Shown here: positions 35,428 to 46,190 of the stretch, piece by piece | Layout: each line of letters begins with the position of its first letter | How positions within the stretch are numbered: position 1 is the stretch's first letter | NCBI RefSeq assembly: GCF_002802865.1 | Contig: NZ_PGLQ01000001.1 | Coordinates: 124,001-188,000 of the forward strand | Origin: Bifidobacterium scaligerum | Lineage (GTDB): Bacteria > Actinomycetota > Actinomycetes > Actinomycetales > Bifidobacteriaceae | DNA: 64,000 nucleotides | Direction of reading: 5' to 3' | Made by a program: the position numbers and the translations under genes | Notes under the pieces: model-generated | What the model saw: only the letters and a program-made list of their open reading frames with translations | What the model was told of the DNA's origin: nothing | Database searches by the model: none

Positions 35428-36411
35428 ATGAGAAGACAAGAATTCATGGGCATGTTCTGTCTGTTGCTGACTGCGCTGATCTGGGGATTCGCGTTCGTGG
35501 CGCAGGTTCAGGGCATGGATTCGATGTCACCGATGTTCTTCAACGCCACGCGATTCACCTTGGGCGCGATTTCATTGGTGCCGATTCTGCTATGGCAGTG
35601 GGGGAGAGATGATAAGGAGCTGGTGGAACCGTCCGACGTCGCTGGTTCCGTTGCCAATGACCTGACTTCGGGCGATACCGCCGATGCTGCCCCACGATGG
35701 AAGGCGTGGCTTGCCAATCCAGTCATCATCTCCGTGATCTGCGGCATCGTACTGTTCACTGCAAGTACGCTGCAGCAGTACGGCATTCTCTACGGCAAAT
35801 CGGCCGGCCGAGCTGGATTCCTCACAGCTCTGTACATTGTGATGGTGCCGCTGCTGGCATTCGTATTCCTGCGCCGTCGTATCGGTGTACTGGTGGGGGT
35901 TGCGGTGGCCCTGTCCATTATCGGATTCTATCTGTTGTGTATCACGGACGGGTTTGGGTCTTTGGGACTGGCGGATATCCTTCTGGTATTCACCGCCGTG
36001 CTCTTCGCCGCGCATATCCTTATCATCGATGAACTGGGTGCCACAGTGGATGCCATCAAGCTTTCGTTTGGTCAATTCTGTACCACCGCCGTATTGAGCT
36101 GGGCGGGATCGCTGATCGAAGGCTCGGTTGACTGGTCCGGCGCTGCGCATTCCTGGATGCCTATTCTCTACGCCGGCATCGGTTCGGTAGGCATTGCCTA
36201 CACGTTGCAGGTGGTGGGGCAGCAGTGGGTGCCGCCCACCCGTGCCAGTCTGCTTATGAGCCTTGAATCGTTCTTCTCCGCGGCGGGCGGCGCGATCTTC
36301 CTCGGCGAGGTCATGACCCCGCGCGGCTACGCCGGCTGCGCCCTTATCTTCATCGGCACGCTCCTCGCGCAGGCTCCTGCCAAGCTTCCTCGGTTCCTGC
36401 GTAAGGAATAA
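35428..36411 (+). CDS. EamA/DMT-superfamily transporter
   Basis: A 327-residue membrane protein with ten predicted helices in two EamA repeats: the first starts FMGMFCLLLTALIWGFAFVAQ, and the second, after residue 175, includes SVGIAYTLQVVGQQWVPPTRASLLMSLESFFSAAGGAIFLGE (in parts), the family C-terminal signature. A hydrophilic, acidic loop lies near residues 70-95. Members export metabolites such as amino acids or nucleotides; the substrate is unknown. The ATG is eight bases after TAGGTT, and no ribosome-binding site is seen. Confidence 0.9.
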   Translation: MRRQEFMGMFCLLLTALIWGFAFVAQVQGMDSMSPMFFNATRFTLGAISLVPILLWQWGRDDKELVEPSDVAGSVANDLTSGDTADAAPRWKAWLANPVIISVICGIVLFTASTLQQYGILYGKSAGRAGFLTALYIVMVPLLAFVFLRRRIGVLVGVAVALSIIGFYLLCITDGFGSLGLADILLVFTAVLFAAHILIIDELGATVDAIKLSFGQFCTTAVLSWAGSLIEGSVDWSGAAHSWMPILYAGIGSVGIAYTLQVVGQQWVPPTRASLLMSLESFFSAAGGAIFLGEVMTPRGYAGCALIFIGTLLAQAPAKLPRFLRKE

Positions 36412-36447
36412 AAGGATTTCCGTCATGGAAACGTTTATCGCGTCAAA

Positions 36448-36475
36448 AAGGCTCTTCTCGTAAGAGAAGAGCCTT
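36448..36475 (-). terminator. Bidirectional terminator between EamA and alarmone synthetase genes
   Basis: AAGGCTCTTCTC and GAGAAGAGCCTT form a perfect 12-bp stem with loop GTAA. Read on the minus strand it is followed by TTTTT, so it mainly ends the alarmone synthetase transcript. Confidence 0.85.
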
Positions 36476-36526
36476 GGTCGAAGATAATACAATGACTGAA
36501 AGATGCTGATCAGACGGCCAGTACGA

Positions 36527-37270
36527 TCAGTCCGTGGTCTTCGGTGCCTCACCCACCTGTGGCGCGCCGTTGATATCGCGGTGGATGTTCTGCATTTGCA
36601 CCTCGATGTTCTGCAGGCTGCGTGAACAGTCCAACAACGTCTGCGAGTGCTCGTTCAAACGGGCATCCGGCAAATCGGTCTTGTATCGCAACGCATGCTC
36701 CAGCGATGCCCAGTAATCCATGGCGATGGTGCGGAACTGCACCTCGACCGGCGTGTAATGTGCGCCTGAAGAAAGGAATACTGGCACCGCGTAGATCACA
36801 TGCAGCGAACGGTAGCCATTCTGTTTCGGATTCTTGATGTAATCTTTCACCCGCAGCACTTGGATATCTGATTGCGAAGACAGATAGTTTGAGACGGAAT
36901 ACACGTCGTCGCGGTAATTGCAGATCACGCGGATGCCGGCTACGTCGAACAGATTGTCTTTGATGGAGTTGACACTCACAGGCAGTCCCTTGCGTTCGAG
37001 CTTGCCGATAATGGAATTCACCGACTTCAGTCGACGTTCCATATGGTGAATCGGATCATGGCTGAAACGCACTTGGAACTCATCATCGAGAATTTCCAGT
37101 TTGGTGCTGATCTCATACATCGCACCTTCATATACCTGCATTTGATCGATGAACTCAGTGATTTCATCGGCGCTGAATCGGCCTTCCGGCAAGTCCAGCA
37201 TCTTCAAACGGGCGTTGAGATCTGCGGTGTTGAGTCGATTATGTCGGTCAAGTATCACGGTTTCCATCAT
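36527..37270 (-). CDS. Small alarmone synthetase (RelA/SpoT synthetase domain, RelQ-like)
   Basis: A 247-residue single-domain (p)ppGpp synthetase. The RelA_SpoT signature runs from HMERRLKSVNSIIGKLERKG through DNLFDVAGIRVICNYRDDVY, RVKDYIKNPKQNGYRSLH and VEVQFRTIAMDYWASLEHALRYK (shown in parts), with the G-loop and the Mg-binding glutamate in VQFRT/EVQ. There is no hydrolase (HD), TGS or ACT domain, which separates it from the long Rel enzyme. Small synthetases raise alarmone levels under envelope or nutrient stress. Two consecutive ATGs occur at the start. It is monocistronic. Confidence 0.92.
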   Translation of the reverse strand: MMETVILDRHNRLNTADLNARLKMLDLPEGRFSADEITEFIDQMQVYEGAMYEISTKLEILDDEFQVRFSHDPIHHMERRLKSVNSIIGKLERKGLPVSVNSIKDNLFDVAGIRVICNYRDDVYSVSNYLSSQSDIQVLRVKDYIKNPKQNGYRSLHVIYAVPVFLSSGAHYTPVEVQFRTIAMDYWASLEHALRYKTDLPDARLNEHSQTLLDCSRSLQNIEVQMQNIHRDINGAPQVGEAPKTTD

Positions 37271-37393
37271 AAACCTGCTACTTCATCAACACTGGGTAAC
37301 GGCTGGGAGCGGTGTAATCTGCATCACATCCATCAATAAATCAGGGTGCTGAGTCTGGCGCGTATGCTGCCGGTGCATATACGTTGAGCAACC

Positions 37394-38806
37394 ATGGGGA
37401 ACAACATCAAGACACAGGCTGCACCATTATCGTCATCAGGCAATCGACGTATACGACTCAATGCGTTCGATGCCAACTGCATGGGACATCAGCTGCCCGG
37501 TTTGTGGCGTCATCCACGCGATCATTCGCGTGAGTACAAGGATCTTGCGCACTGGACCGAATTGGCGCGTCTACTGGAACGGGGACTCTTCGATTCGATC
37601 TTCATCGCCGACGCGCTGGGCCCGTACGACGTATATGAGGGCAACGCTGACGCCGCATTGCGCACGGCCGCGAAAATCCCGATCAATGATCCAATGATGC
37701 TGGTCAGCGCCATGGCGGCGGTAACCGAGCACTTGGGCTTCGGCATAACCGCCGGCACCGCCTATGAGCATCCGTATCCGTTCGCCCGCCGCATGTCCAC
37801 GCTCGATCATCTCACCAATGGACGTATCGGTTGGAATGTGGTGACCGGCTATCTGCGTTCCGCCGCGAACAACATGGGCTACACCGACCAGATGTCGCAT
37901 GACGAGCGTTACGATCACGCCGATGAATACATGGAGGTTCTCTACAAGCTGTGGGAAGGCTCCTGGCAGGATGATGCCGTGGTCATGGACGCCGAACATG
38001 ACATGTTCGCCGACCCCGCAAAAGTGCATCCCATCAATCATCATGGCAAGTATTTCGATGTGCCCGGCATCCACTTGTGCGAGCCCAGCCCGCAGCGAAC
38101 CCCGGTGATCTTCCAAGCGGGAGCCTCGCCGAGGGGGATCCGTTTCGCCGCGCAGCATGCCGAAGCCATGTTTGTTGCCGCGCCGACGAGAGCACAGTTG
38201 GCGCGTACCGTAGCCGACATGCGTGATGCGTTGGAGGCCGCTGGACGCGGGCGTTACGACGCGCGTATCTACGCGCTGATGACCGTGGTGGCCGACGAAA
38301 CCGACGAGCTAGCCCAGGCCAAATACCGCGACTACTTCCGCTACGCGTCTGAAACCGGCAATTTGGTACTCAATTCCGGGTGGTCGGGAGTGGATCTGTC
38401 CAAGGACGATCTTGACCAGCCGCTCGATCCGGTGGCGACGAACGCGATTCAGACCACGGTTTCCAGCCTCTCCGGTGCAGCTGGCCCGGATGGGGCGCGT
38501 TGGACCCTTCGCGACAGCGCACGTATCAATGCAACCGGTGGTCCTGTGTTAGTCGGCTCGGGCGAAACTGTGGCTGATGCCATGCAGCAGACCGTTGCCG
38601 AAACCGATGTGGACGGTTTCAATCTGGCCTACGTAGTCGAGCCCGGCACCTGGGAGGACATCATCGACTACGTGGTGCCGGTATTGCAGCGTCGTGGCGT
38701 GTATCCAACGGCATATGAGGGGAGCACATTGCGCGATCGTCTGTTCGGCCGTGGCGATCGTCTGCCAGAAAACCATATCGGATCCCATTACCGTCATCTC
38801 GCATAG
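37394..38806 (+). CDS. FMN-dependent monooxygenase, NtaA/SnaA/DszA family
   Basis: A 470-residue bacterial-luciferase-like flavin monooxygenase. Family landmarks are LARLLERGLFDSIFIADALG, PFARRMSTLDHLTNGRIGWNVVTGYL, the FMN-binding VIFQAGASPRG, and AQHAEAMFVAAPT. Such enzymes use FMNH2 from a separate reductase to oxidise sulfur, nitrogen or carbon substrates; none of the usual substrate or reductase genes is adjacent, so the substrate is unknown. In an anaerobe an oxygen-using enzyme is odd; scavenging is possible. The ATG lies eight bases after TACGTT, fitting a leaderless start. Confidence 0.88.
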   Translation: MGNNIKTQAAPLSSSGNRRIRLNAFDANCMGHQLPGLWRHPRDHSREYKDLAHWTELARLLERGLFDSIFIADALGPYDVYEGNADAALRTAAKIPINDPMMLVSAMAAVTEHLGFGITAGTAYEHPYPFARRMSTLDHLTNGRIGWNVVTGYLRSAANNMGYTDQMSHDERYDHADEYMEVLYKLWEGSWQDDAVVMDAEHDMFADPAKVHPINHHGKYFDVPGIHLCEPSPQRTPVIFQAGASPRGIRFAAQHAEAMFVAAPTRAQLARTVADMRDALEAAGRGRYDARIYALMTVVADETDELAQAKYRDYFRYASETGNLVLNSGWSGVDLSKDDLDQPLDPVATNAIQTTVSSLSGAAGPDGARWTLRDSARINATGGPVLVGSGETVADAMQQTVAETDVDGFNLAYVVEPGTWEDIIDYVVPVLQRRGVYPTAYEGSTLRDRLFGRGDRLPENHIGSHYRHLA

Positions 38807-38872
38807 GTTTGCTGGGAGCGATGTTTCGTTTGTCCGACTGTCTGTGACGGCCGGACGATAGAATCGGTCGTT

Positions 38873-40327
38873 ATGAATGAAGATATGATGACCGAGGCGG
38901 AGCGCGCCTCGATTGCAGTCGATGGAACTGACAGCCTGCTCGGGGAGCGAGGCAAAGGCGTATTCCATATCCATACGCTCGGCTGCCAGATGAACGTGCA
39001 TGATTCCGAACGCATCGCCGGCGTATTGGAGGCCGACGGCTATGTGCCGGCCACCCAGGAGCAGATCGATTCCCATGATTTCGATGTGATCGTGCTGAAT
39101 ACCTGTGCGGTACGTGAGAATGCGGCCGAACGCATGTACGGAACCATCGGCCTGTTCAATCGCATTAAAATGCAGCGTCCGAATCTGCAGATTGCCGTGG
39201 GCGGCTGCATGGCCCAGCTCGACCGTGAAGAGATCGCCAAGAAGAAGCCATGGGTGGCCGCCGTATTCGGCACCAAAAACATCGAGGATCTGCCGAAGCT
39301 GCTCGACCAGAATCGAGCCACCGATAAGCCTCAGGTGAGGGTCAGTGATCAGCTTCAGGAGTTCCCAAGCCAGCTGCCGGCTGCACGCGCTTCCCGCGTG
39401 AGCTCGTGGGTGGCGATTTCTGTGGGATGCAACAACACCTGCACCTTCTGTATTGTGCCGACTACACGCGGCAAGGAAAAAGATCGCAGGCCGGGTGATG
39501 TGCTTGCCGAGATCCGCCAATGCGTAGCTGACGGGGCCAAGGATGTCACGTTGCTTGGCCAGAACGTGAACTCGTATGGTTATGGAATCGGCGACCGTTA
39601 TGCGTTCAGCAAGTTGCTGCGTGCATGCGGCGAAATCGAGGGCTTGGAGCGCGTGCGGTTCACGTCGCCGCATCCGGCCGCGTTCACTGATGATGTGATC
39701 GCCGCGATGGCTGAAACGCCGAACATCATGCATCAGCTGCATTTCCCGCTGCAATCCGGTTCCGACCGCATTCTGCGCGCGATGCGCCGCTCTTACCGTT
39801 CGGCCAAGTTCCTCGACATTCTTGGACGAATCCGTGAAGCCATGCCGGACGCGCAGATTTCCACTGATATCATCGTCGGTTTCCCGGGAGAGACTGAGGA
39901 GGACTTCCAAGCCACGCTGGATGTAGTGCGTAAGGCGCGATTCTCCACTGCGTTCATGTTCATTTACTCGCCGCGCCCGGGTACGCCGGCCGCTCAAATG
40001 GAGCAGATTCCTCGGGACGTGGTACAGGAGCGTTTCGATCGGCTGGTGGCCCTGCAGGAGGAGATTACGCAGGAGAATCTTGAAGGGTTCGTAGGCCGTG
40101 ACGTCGAAGTGATGATCACCGGCAAGCTCGGTAAGAAAGATTCCGATACGCACCGCGTTTCCGGCCGTGAGAAGACCGGTGTACTGGTGCACATCGGTGT
40201 TCCGGAAGGTCAGCCGGTGCCGGAGATCGGTGATTTCGTCACGGTGACCGTAACCCATGCCGGTCGTCATAATCTGCTTGCCGACCCCGATCTCGCGGCC
40301 GGTCAGACCTATTCGGTCCGCCACTGA
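38873..40327 (+). CDS. miaB: tRNA-2-methylthio-N6-dimethylallyladenosine synthase
   Basis: Radical-SAM methylthiotransferase that adds the 2-methylthio group to i6A37 of tRNAs. The N-terminal cluster is held by C38 (TLGCQMN), C78 (LNTCAV) and C112 (GGCMAQ); the radical-SAM triad is C186-x3-C190-x2-C193 (GCNNTCTFC). A C-terminal TRAM RNA-binding domain follows ([17 protein letters not shown]...[14 protein letters not shown]). Length 484 residues. The ATG comes eight bases after TAGAAT with no ribosome-binding site. miaA follows after 29 bases: this pair makes the i6A substrate and then modifies it, an economical operon. Confidence 0.96.
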   Translation: MNEDMMTEAERASIAVDGTDSLLGERGKGVFHIHTLGCQMNVHDSERIAGVLEADGYVPATQEQIDSHDFDVIVLNTCAVRENAAERMYGTIGLFNRIKMQRPNLQIAVGGCMAQLDREEIAKKKPWVAAVFGTKNIEDLPKLLDQNRATDKPQVRVSDQLQEFPSQLPAARASRVSSWVAISVGCNNTCTFCIVPTTRGKEKDRRPGDVLAEIRQCVADGAKDVTLLGQNVNSYGYGIGDRYAFSKLLRACGEIEGLERVRFTSPHPAAFTDDVIAAMAETPNIMHQLHFPLQSGSDRILRAMRRSYRSAKFLDILGRIREAMPDAQISTDIIVGFPGETEEDFQATLDVVRKARFSTAFMFIYSPRPGTPAAQMEQIPRDVVQERFDRLVALQEEITQENLEGFVGRDVEVMITGKLGKKDSDTHRVSGREKTGVLVHIGVPEGQPVPEIGDFVTVTVTHAGRHNLLADPDLAAGQTYSVRH

Positions 40328-40356
40328 GCAGTCAACGGGAGAAAAGAAACGAAGTT

Positions 40357-41349
40357 ATGACAACGCCACGAGTCGTATCCATCGTAGGCCCGACCGCATC
40401 CGGCAAGACCGGGCTGGGCATCGCCATCGCCAAACGATTGGCGGAGCAAGGCGAGCGCGCCGAAATCGTAAATGCCGATGCCTATCAGATGTATCGCGGC
40501 ATGGATATCGGTACCGCCAAACCCACTGCCGAAGAGCAGGCGGCCGTACCTCACCATCTCATCGATATCATCGATCCGGAAGAGTCGATGAGCGTGGCTC
40601 GATTCCAACAGCTTGCGCGAGCAACCATCGCCGACCTGCAGTCGCGCGGTATTCGCCCGATTCTGGTAGGCGGTTCCGGATTGTATGCACGTGCCGCCAT
40701 CGACGATATCTCCTTCCCCGGCACCGATCCTGAGATCCGTAAAAAATATGAGGAGCGGGAAAAAACCGAGGGTTCCGGTGCATTGTTCGATGAGCTGAAA
40801 GCCAAGGATCCCGAGGCCGCTGCTCGAATGGATCCCCATAATCCCCGTCGCACCATCCGTGCGCTGGAGGTCATCGAACTGACCGGGCGACCGTATTCGG
40901 CCAGTCTGCCACGCTACCGGTATGTGATTCCTTCGGTGCAGATCGGCTTGGATTTAAGCCGTGAGGATTTGGACCGTCGTATTGATCTACGTACCAAACA
41001 GATGATGACCAACGGTTTCGTTGAAGAGGTCGAGCGCCTACGGCCTCGTCTCGGTGCCACGGCCGTCCGCGCGCTTGGCTATCAACAGATCATCGACCTA
41101 TTGGACGGTATCTGGGATGAGTATGACGCATTTGGTGACATCGCGCAGAAAACCAAGCGTCTCGCCCGCAAACAGATGGGTTGGTTCGGCCGTGATCCGC
41201 GTATCCATTGGCTGCAGGCCCTCAATCCCAAGCTCGTGGACAATGCGATGGCGATTATCGCCCATGCGGACGCCGGTGACTATGACCCTATCGATGCCCA
41301 TGCCGATGAATATGTGCAGCATCATCTGGGAGATATCGCCGGCGAATAG
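40357..41349 (+). CDS. miaA: tRNA dimethylallyltransferase
   Basis: Transfers the dimethylallyl group to A37 of tRNAs that read UNN codons, giving i6A, the substrate of MiaB. P-loop GPTASGKTG, the catalytic-base region [19 protein letters not shown], the [21 protein letters not shown] segment, [10 protein letters not shown] and [15 protein letters not shown] are in place. Length 330 residues, slightly long at the C terminus. It is the second gene of the miaB-miaA operon; the gap holds GGGAG and AACGAAG as possible ribosome-binding sites. Confidence 0.95.
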   Translation: MTTPRVVSIVGPTASGKTGLGIAIAKRLAEQGERAEIVNADAYQMYRGMDIGTAKPTAEEQAAVPHHLIDIIDPEESMSVARFQQLARATIADLQSRGIRPILVGGSGLYARAAIDDISFPGTDPEIRKKYEEREKTEGSGALFDELKAKDPEAAARMDPHNPRRTIRALEVIELTGRPYSASLPRYRYVIPSVQIGLDLSREDLDRRIDLRTKQMMTNGFVEEVERLRPRLGATAVRALGYQQIIDLLDGIWDEYDAFGDIAQKTKRLARKQMGWFGRDPRIHWLQALNPKLVDNAMAIIAHADAGDYDPIDAHADEYVQHHLGDIAGE

Positions 41350-41386
41350 CGGTGCATGAACGAATCGACGAACCAAAACGAATCGA

Positions 41387-42199
41387 TCAGTGGGCGGGGC
41401 CTTGATCCCAACCGGCGATGAGGAATACCCGTGTGGGATTCGCGGGACGCAGCATCGTTGCAAACATGTGCTCAAACGCGGAGATATCCCCGCGATACGC
41501 CGTATGTTTGGCCGTGCGATATGCGGTTCTGGTTACTTCACCCCAATCAAGGTCCCATCCGGCATCATGTGCGAGCCGAGAGCCGAATATGCGCAGCACC
41601 ATGGCATTGCCGCCTCGGAACGGGTGCAGGTAGCCTAACTCGTCATAAATCGACGCGAACGCATGCACGAACACATCCCTGTCCATGGCATGCAGATTGC
41701 GTTTCTCTGCCAATTCCATCGCGATGTTGTGCGCTCCGGTCTCGATGAGGGCTGCGGGGAAGAAGACCTCGGGATTGGACGCCAGTGCTCGATCACTGGT
41801 CACTTCCCGTGTGGTATTCGCCGTACGCAATTTGCCGGCGTCGTCAAAGACGCCTTCGAAAAGCCCGCGGTGAATGGCAATCAGCTCATCCAGATCACCG
41901 GACGGATTCCACCGACGTTCCGCCAACAGTACGGTTCTGGCGAACACGGCGTCGGCACGGTCCGTGGCATGATCATCCAGACTGCCGTCGGCAAGTCGAT
42001 CGCCGGCGGCAGCGCCGGCAGCGGTATGCAAACGTATGGCGGTTTGCTCGTCGGCTACATCGATAAGATGCGTCACGTCTTCATGACCGCGTTCGTAGGC
42101 GGCCGCGGCGCGCATCGTTGCCTCGCCCGGCGTCATAGCTTCCAATGCGCAGTTCCTGAGTGCAAATGCGACTGCGCTCGCACGCTCTGCGGGTGTCAT
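41387..42199 (-). CDS. Fic/DOC family protein with degenerate catalytic motif
   Basis: A 270-residue protein with the Fic fold: the helix region HRGLFEGVFDDAGKLRT, then DVFVHAFASIYDELGYLHPF and LRIFGSRLAHDAGWDLDW. Active Fic AMP-transferases carry H-P-F-x-[DE]-G-N-G-R-x-x-R; here residues 192-203 read HPFRGGNAMVLR. The catalytic histidine and Asn stay, but the Mg-binding acidic residue, the anion-hole glycine and the first phosphate-binding arginine are replaced. No inhibitory [ST]xxxE[GN] helix is recognised. It may be inactive, use another substrate or act by binding. The ATG at 42199 is seven bases after TATCAT. It is convergent with miaA and divergent from ftsK. Confidence 0.8.
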   Translation of the reverse strand: MTPAERASAVAFALRNCALEAMTPGEATMRAAAAYERGHEDVTHLIDVADEQTAIRLHTAAGAAAGDRLADGSLDDHATDRADAVFARTVLLAERRWNPSGDLDELIAIHRGLFEGVFDDAGKLRTANTTREVTSDRALASNPEVFFPAALIETGAHNIAMELAEKRNLHAMDRDVFVHAFASIYDELGYLHPFRGGNAMVLRIFGSRLAHDAGWDLDWGEVTRTAYRTAKHTAYRGDISAFEHMFATMLRPANPTRVFLIAGWDQGPAH

Positions 42200-42319
42200 G
42201 CAACCCATGATAAAGCATGATTGCGTGCGTGTGAGGCATCAACGCATGAAGTTCATCGCCATGCGGGGAGGCGGAAGCGGCCCGTTAAGACCGTGTCACC
42301 GAGTAGAATCAAACCCGTT

Positions 42320-45300
42320 ATGGCACGAACAGCATCCTCCAATAGTACGAAATCCCGAAAAACCAAAGGGCCTATGGACGCCACGCATGATGGCGAGACC
42401 CGAGTTCAACCGGAAGTGGATCTTGAACCCGAGCCGATGGGCAAGAAGATTCTGCTGGCGATCCCGCGCGCGTTCGGTGCCGGCGTACGTGCCGTCACCG
42501 GCGTCGGTGAATACGATCCGGCCTACCGACGTGATGGGCTGTGCTTCCTCCTGCTGATATTGGCCGTGTTGTTCTGCGCGTCCGAATGGTTCCGCGTCAA
42601 CGGAGTGTTCGGCCAGTTTCTGCATGCCATCGCGGCCGGTGTACTTGGTGTGATGAGCGTGGTGCTTCCGGTGCTGCTGGCAGGCATCGCGTTTCGACTT
42701 ATGCGCAACAGCGGCAAGAAATCGAATAATCCTCGTGTCGTGGCCGGTTGGGTGCTGCTCATGTGGTCGATTTGTTCGATTATCGATGTGGCCGTTGCCG
42801 CCGATCACGTCAAGTTCGATATTCGCATCCTGCAATCCGCCGGAGGACTGGTCGGTTTCGTGCTCGGCTCTCCGTTGGCTTGGGGACTATCAAACGTATT
42901 CGCCATCATTGTGTTCGTGGTGGTCGGATTGTTCTCCGTACTGATGATCACGGGCACGCACGTCACCGATCTGCCGGATCGTGCCCGTTGGCTGCTGGCC
43001 AAACTGCGTGGTGCCGAGTATCACAAGGAAGGCCAGGGACGCGGCGAAGACGATCAATTCCCCAATGAGGTGCGCCTGGGAGACGCCACGTTGGCTTTCG
43101 CCGATGGTGTGCCGTCTCATGACGGCAGTGAATCCGAAACCGACGCGGATGCATCCCAAGGTTCGGGCAAACCGGGATTGTTTGCGCGTCTGTTCGGACG
43201 CAAGCATGGCAAGGAGGATGATCGCAGACTGGACAGGTATGCCGCCGATGATCCGTTTGACCGCGCGGCAAGCCAGCATGGTGCCGCTGCCGAGACGCCG
43301 TTGGTTGATCCTGGAACCGGTGAGATCATGGGAAATGTTGGTCGTACTGTAGCATCTTCCTCCTATGGGGGTCATGCGCATGGTGCCGCTGGTGAGGCTT
43401 TGCGCGCAGGTGGTGCGCTCGCCTCTGGCGTTGCTGATGCCTCGTCCGCCGTGGCAGGGCCCCGCATGGTAGCCGGCGGCGGTACCGTAGCTATGCCGGC
43501 CGGCGGCGATGGAACGGTGATGATGCCGGCTGGTGCTGCTGGGACACCTGCTGATCCGGGCGACGATCCCTGGGCGCCAAGTGCCGTGCAAGCTGCTGGC
43601 ACCGGTACTGGCACTGTGGCTTTGCCAGGGGCAAGCATGGGCGTCGGTGCCGCCGTTACGTCTGCCGGAACATCTGCGGCAGGTGCAACCGGTGCCTATG
43701 CCGGAGCTGACGCAGATGGCAGCGGCGCTGGAAGCGCGGACGTCGGCAGCCCTGCTGACGGTGATGGGGCGAGTGCCGATGATGACGCCAACAAGCCGTA
43801 TCAGCTGCCAGATTTGAACCTGCTCGCCAAGGGTCAACCGCATGCGATGCGCACCCCGGCCAATGATCGCGTGATTCGCGCTCTGACCAGTACGTTCCAG
43901 CAGTTCAACGTGGATGCGAAAGTGGTCGGCTTCCTGCGTGGTCCGTCCGTTACTCAATATGAGGTGGAGCTCGGCCCCGGCGTCAAGGTGGAGAAAGTCA
44001 CCAACCTGCAAAAGAACATCGCCTATGCGGTGGCCAGTTCGGATGTGCGCATCCTTTCCCCGATTCCAGGCAAGTCGGCCATCGGTATCGAGATCCCGAA
44101 CGAGGACCGTGAGATCGTGCATCTCGGCGATGTGCTGCGCTCCGACAAGGCGGTCAGTGACCCGAACCCGATGCTTACCGGTATCGGCAAGGATGTGGAA
44201 GGCCACTTTGTGACTGCCGATCTGACCAAGATGCCGCATCTGTTGGTGGCTGGTGCTACAGGTTCCGGTAAGTCTAGCTTCATCAATTCGATGCTGACTT
44301 CACTGATCATGCGCGCCACTCCTGATCAAGTGCGTCTGATCATGGTGGATCCCAAGCGTGTAGAGCTTTCGGCGTATGCGGGCATCCCGCACCTTCTGAC
44401 TCCTATTATCACCGATCCGAAGAAGGCCGCACAGGCCTTGGAATGGGTGGTCAAGGAGATGGATGCCCGATATTCCGATCTGGAATTCTTCGGATTCCGC
44501 CATGTCAAGGACTTCAACGAGGCCGTGCGCGTCGGCAAGGTGCATGCGCCGCTCGGTTCCAAACGCAAGGTGGCTCCATACCCGTATATTCTTGTGGTGG
44601 TGGACGAGATGGCTGATCTGATGATGGTGGCCAAGAATGACGTGGAGAGCTCTATCCAGCGCATCACGCAGCTTGCACGAGCTGCCGGTGTGCATCTCGT
44701 GCTCGCCACCCAGCGTCCGTCAGTGGATGTGGTAACGGGTTTGATCAAGGCGAATATTCCCTCCCGCCTTGCTTTCGCCACGTCTTCGGCCACTGATTCC
44801 CGAGTCATTCTCGATACGACCGGTGCCGAGACGTTGATCGGTCAGGGTGACGCCCTGTTCCTGCCGATGGGTTCCGCCAAACCGATTCGTGTGCAAGGCT
44901 CGTGGGTTTCCGAATCCGAGATTCGCAAGGCCGTGGAGTTCGTGCGCACCCAACGCAAGCCGAAGTATCGTGAGGACATCGAACAGATGGCCAAGGAAGC
45001 CGAGAAAAAGGATTCCATGGAACCGGACGAGGAGATCGGTGACGATATGGATGTGCTGCTGCAGGCTGCCGAGTTGGTGGTCACTTCGCAGTTCGGCTCC
45101 ACATCCATGCTGCAAAGGAAGCTTCGCGTCGGCTTTGCCAAGGCCGGTCGCCTGATGGATCTGCTGGAGTCTCGTGGCGTAGTTGGCCCGTCCGAAGGTT
45201 CCAAGGCCCGCGAAGTGCTCGTCCAGCCGCAGGATCTCCCGCAGGTTTTGGCGTTCATCCGCGGTGAAACCAGCTCGCTCACATCCTCCGCCCCCGAACA

Positions 45301-45322
45301 AGGCGAACTTGGGGGAGCGTGA
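42320..45322 (+). CDS. ftsK: DNA translocase FtsK/SpoIIIE
   Basis: Septum-located DNA pump that clears chromosomes from the division plane and activates XerCD. About four N-terminal membrane helices (residues 75-220) are followed by a low-complexity Ala/Gly/Asp linker (about 240-520), then the motor: Walker [11 protein letters not shown], Walker [35 protein letters not shown]. The C-terminal winged-helix gamma domain ([34 protein letters not shown], in parts) reads KOPS. Length 1000 residues. ATG 42320 lies after a TAGAAT box (42304-42309), so the leader is very short; the longer frame from 42221 is rejected. First gene of the ftsK-pgsA-cinA-clgR neighbourhood. Confidence 0.95.
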   Translation: MARTASSNSTKSRKTKGPMDATHDGETRVQPEVDLEPEPMGKKILLAIPRAFGAGVRAVTGVGEYDPAYRRDGLCFLLLILAVLFCASEWFRVNGVFGQFLHAIAAGVLGVMSVVLPVLLAGIAFRLMRNSGKKSNNPRVVAGWVLLMWSICSIIDVAVAADHVKFDIRILQSAGGLVGFVLGSPLAWGLSNVFAIIVFVVVGLFSVLMITGTHVTDLPDRARWLLAKLRGAEYHKEGQGRGEDDQFPNEVRLGDATLAFADGVPSHDGSESETDADASQGSGKPGLFARLFGRKHGKEDDRRLDRYAADDPFDRAASQHGAAAETPLVDPGTGEIMGNVGRTVASSSYGGHAHGAAGEALRAGGALASGVADASSAVAGPRMVAGGGTVAMPAGGDGTVMMPAGAAGTPADPGDDPWAPSAVQAAGTGTGTVALPGASMGVGAAVTSAGTSAAGATGAYAGADADGSGAGSADVGSPADGDGASADDDANKPYQLPDLNLLAKGQPHAMRTPANDRVIRALTSTFQQFNVDAKVVGFLRGPSVTQYEVELGPGVKVEKVTNLQKNIAYAVASSDVRILSPIPGKSAIGIEIPNEDREIVHLGDVLRSDKAVSDPNPMLTGIGKDVEGHFVTADLTKMPHLLVAGATGSGKSSFINSMLTSLIMRATPDQVRLIMVDPKRVELSAYAGIPHLLTPIITDPKKAAQALEWVVKEMDARYSDLEFFGFRHVKDFNEAVRVGKVHAPLGSKRKVAPYPYILVVVDEMADLMMVAKNDVESSIQRITQLARAAGVHLVLATQRPSVDVVTGLIKANIPSRLAFATSSATDSRVILDTTGAETLIGQGDALFLPMGSAKPIRVQGSWVSESEIRKAVEFVRTQRKPKYREDIEQMAKEAEKKDSMEPDEEIGDDMDVLLQAAELVVTSQFGSTSMLQRKLRVGFAKAGRLMDLLESRGVVGPSEGSKAREVLVQPQDLPQVLAFIRGETSSLTSSAPEQGELGGA

Positions 45323-45400
45323 CAGTCGATTGCTGGTGCCAAGTCAACGCATCATGTGAATTGCCGTCTAAGGTAGAAGTGTAAGGGTAGTGTGAGCGAT

Positions 45401-46084
45401 ATGAGTAGTGAATCAACGGATAAACAGGTCGAGGCCCAAGCCAAAGCCAAGGCGTCGATTTTCGATGGTTGGAATGCGCCGCCGAATCTGGTTACGTATT
45501 CGCGCATCGTGCTGGTGGTTATTTTTCTGGTGCTGGACATCATGGCCGGCGCGTGGGGTGCAGATGATCTGACGCTGCGTTGGATTGCGGCGGTGCTGTT
45601 CATCATCGCCGCCTCCACCGATAAGATCGATGGATGGATGGCCCGTACATACAATCAGGTCACTGAAATGGGCAAGCTGATGGATCCGATTGCGGATAAG
45701 CTGCTCACCGGTGGCGCGCTGGTGGTAGCCGCAGCCTTCAACGAGTTCGGTAATCTGGTCTGGGGCTGGATTGTGGTGGCCCTGTTCTTGATTCGTGAGA
45801 TTGGCATCACCGTCATGCGCTTCTTCGTGATGGAGCGTCCGGGCGGCAAGGTTATCGCCGCCGCATGGCCGGGCAAGCTGAAGACCGTGTTCCAGTGCGT
45901 GGGCCTGTCCATGCTGTTGCTGCCGTTCTGGTCTCTGGCTGCTGGACAAACTACGCCGATGTGGATCACCGTGTACTATGTGCTGACCTACGCCATCATC
46001 TATGTGGCGCTGGTGCTGTGTCTGTATTCCGGTGGCGTGTACCTGTACAACACGTTCGCGGCTCCGAAGCAAGCGGAGCGGTGA
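45401..46084 (+). CDS. pgsA: CDP-diacylglycerol-glycerol-3-phosphate 3-phosphatidyltransferase
   Basis: Membrane enzyme of 227 residues that makes phosphatidylglycerol phosphate. The CDP-alcohol phosphotransferase motif D-G-x2-A-R-x8-G-x3-D-x3-D is complete in KIDGWMARTYNQVTEMGKLM and DPIADKLL. Several hydrophobic helices surround it, starting after NLVTYSRIVLVVIFLVLDIM. The N-terminal 25 residues are polar. ATG 45401 lies seven bases after TAGTGT, matching a leaderless start; GTG 45392 with AAGGG upstream is the alternative. This place between ftsK and cinA is common in actinobacteria. Confidence 0.93.
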   Translation: MSSESTDKQVEAQAKAKASIFDGWNAPPNLVTYSRIVLVVIFLVLDIMAGAWGADDLTLRWIAAVLFIIAASTDKIDGWMARTYNQVTEMGKLMDPIADKLLTGGALVVAAAFNEFGNLVWGWIVVALFLIREIGITVMRFFVMERPGGKVIAAAWPGKLKTVFQCVGLSMLLLPFWSLAAGQTTPMWITVYYVLTYAIIYVALVLCLYSGGVYLYNTFAAPKQAER

Positions 46085-46116
46085 TGCTTCCGAATCCGCG
46101 CAGATGAGATATGGAG

Positions 46117-46142
46117 TGGGATGCGGCATGAGCTGCATCCCA
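46117..46142 (+). terminator. Terminator-like hairpin after pgsA
   Basis: TGGGATGC and GCATCCCA, an 8-bp perfect stem with a 10-base loop, followed by TTGTTGT. Probably ends the ftsK-pgsA transcript. Confidence 0.65.
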
Positions 46143-46190
46143 TTGTTGTAATTAGGATGACTCGATCATATAGATGAAAGTGATGCTGTC

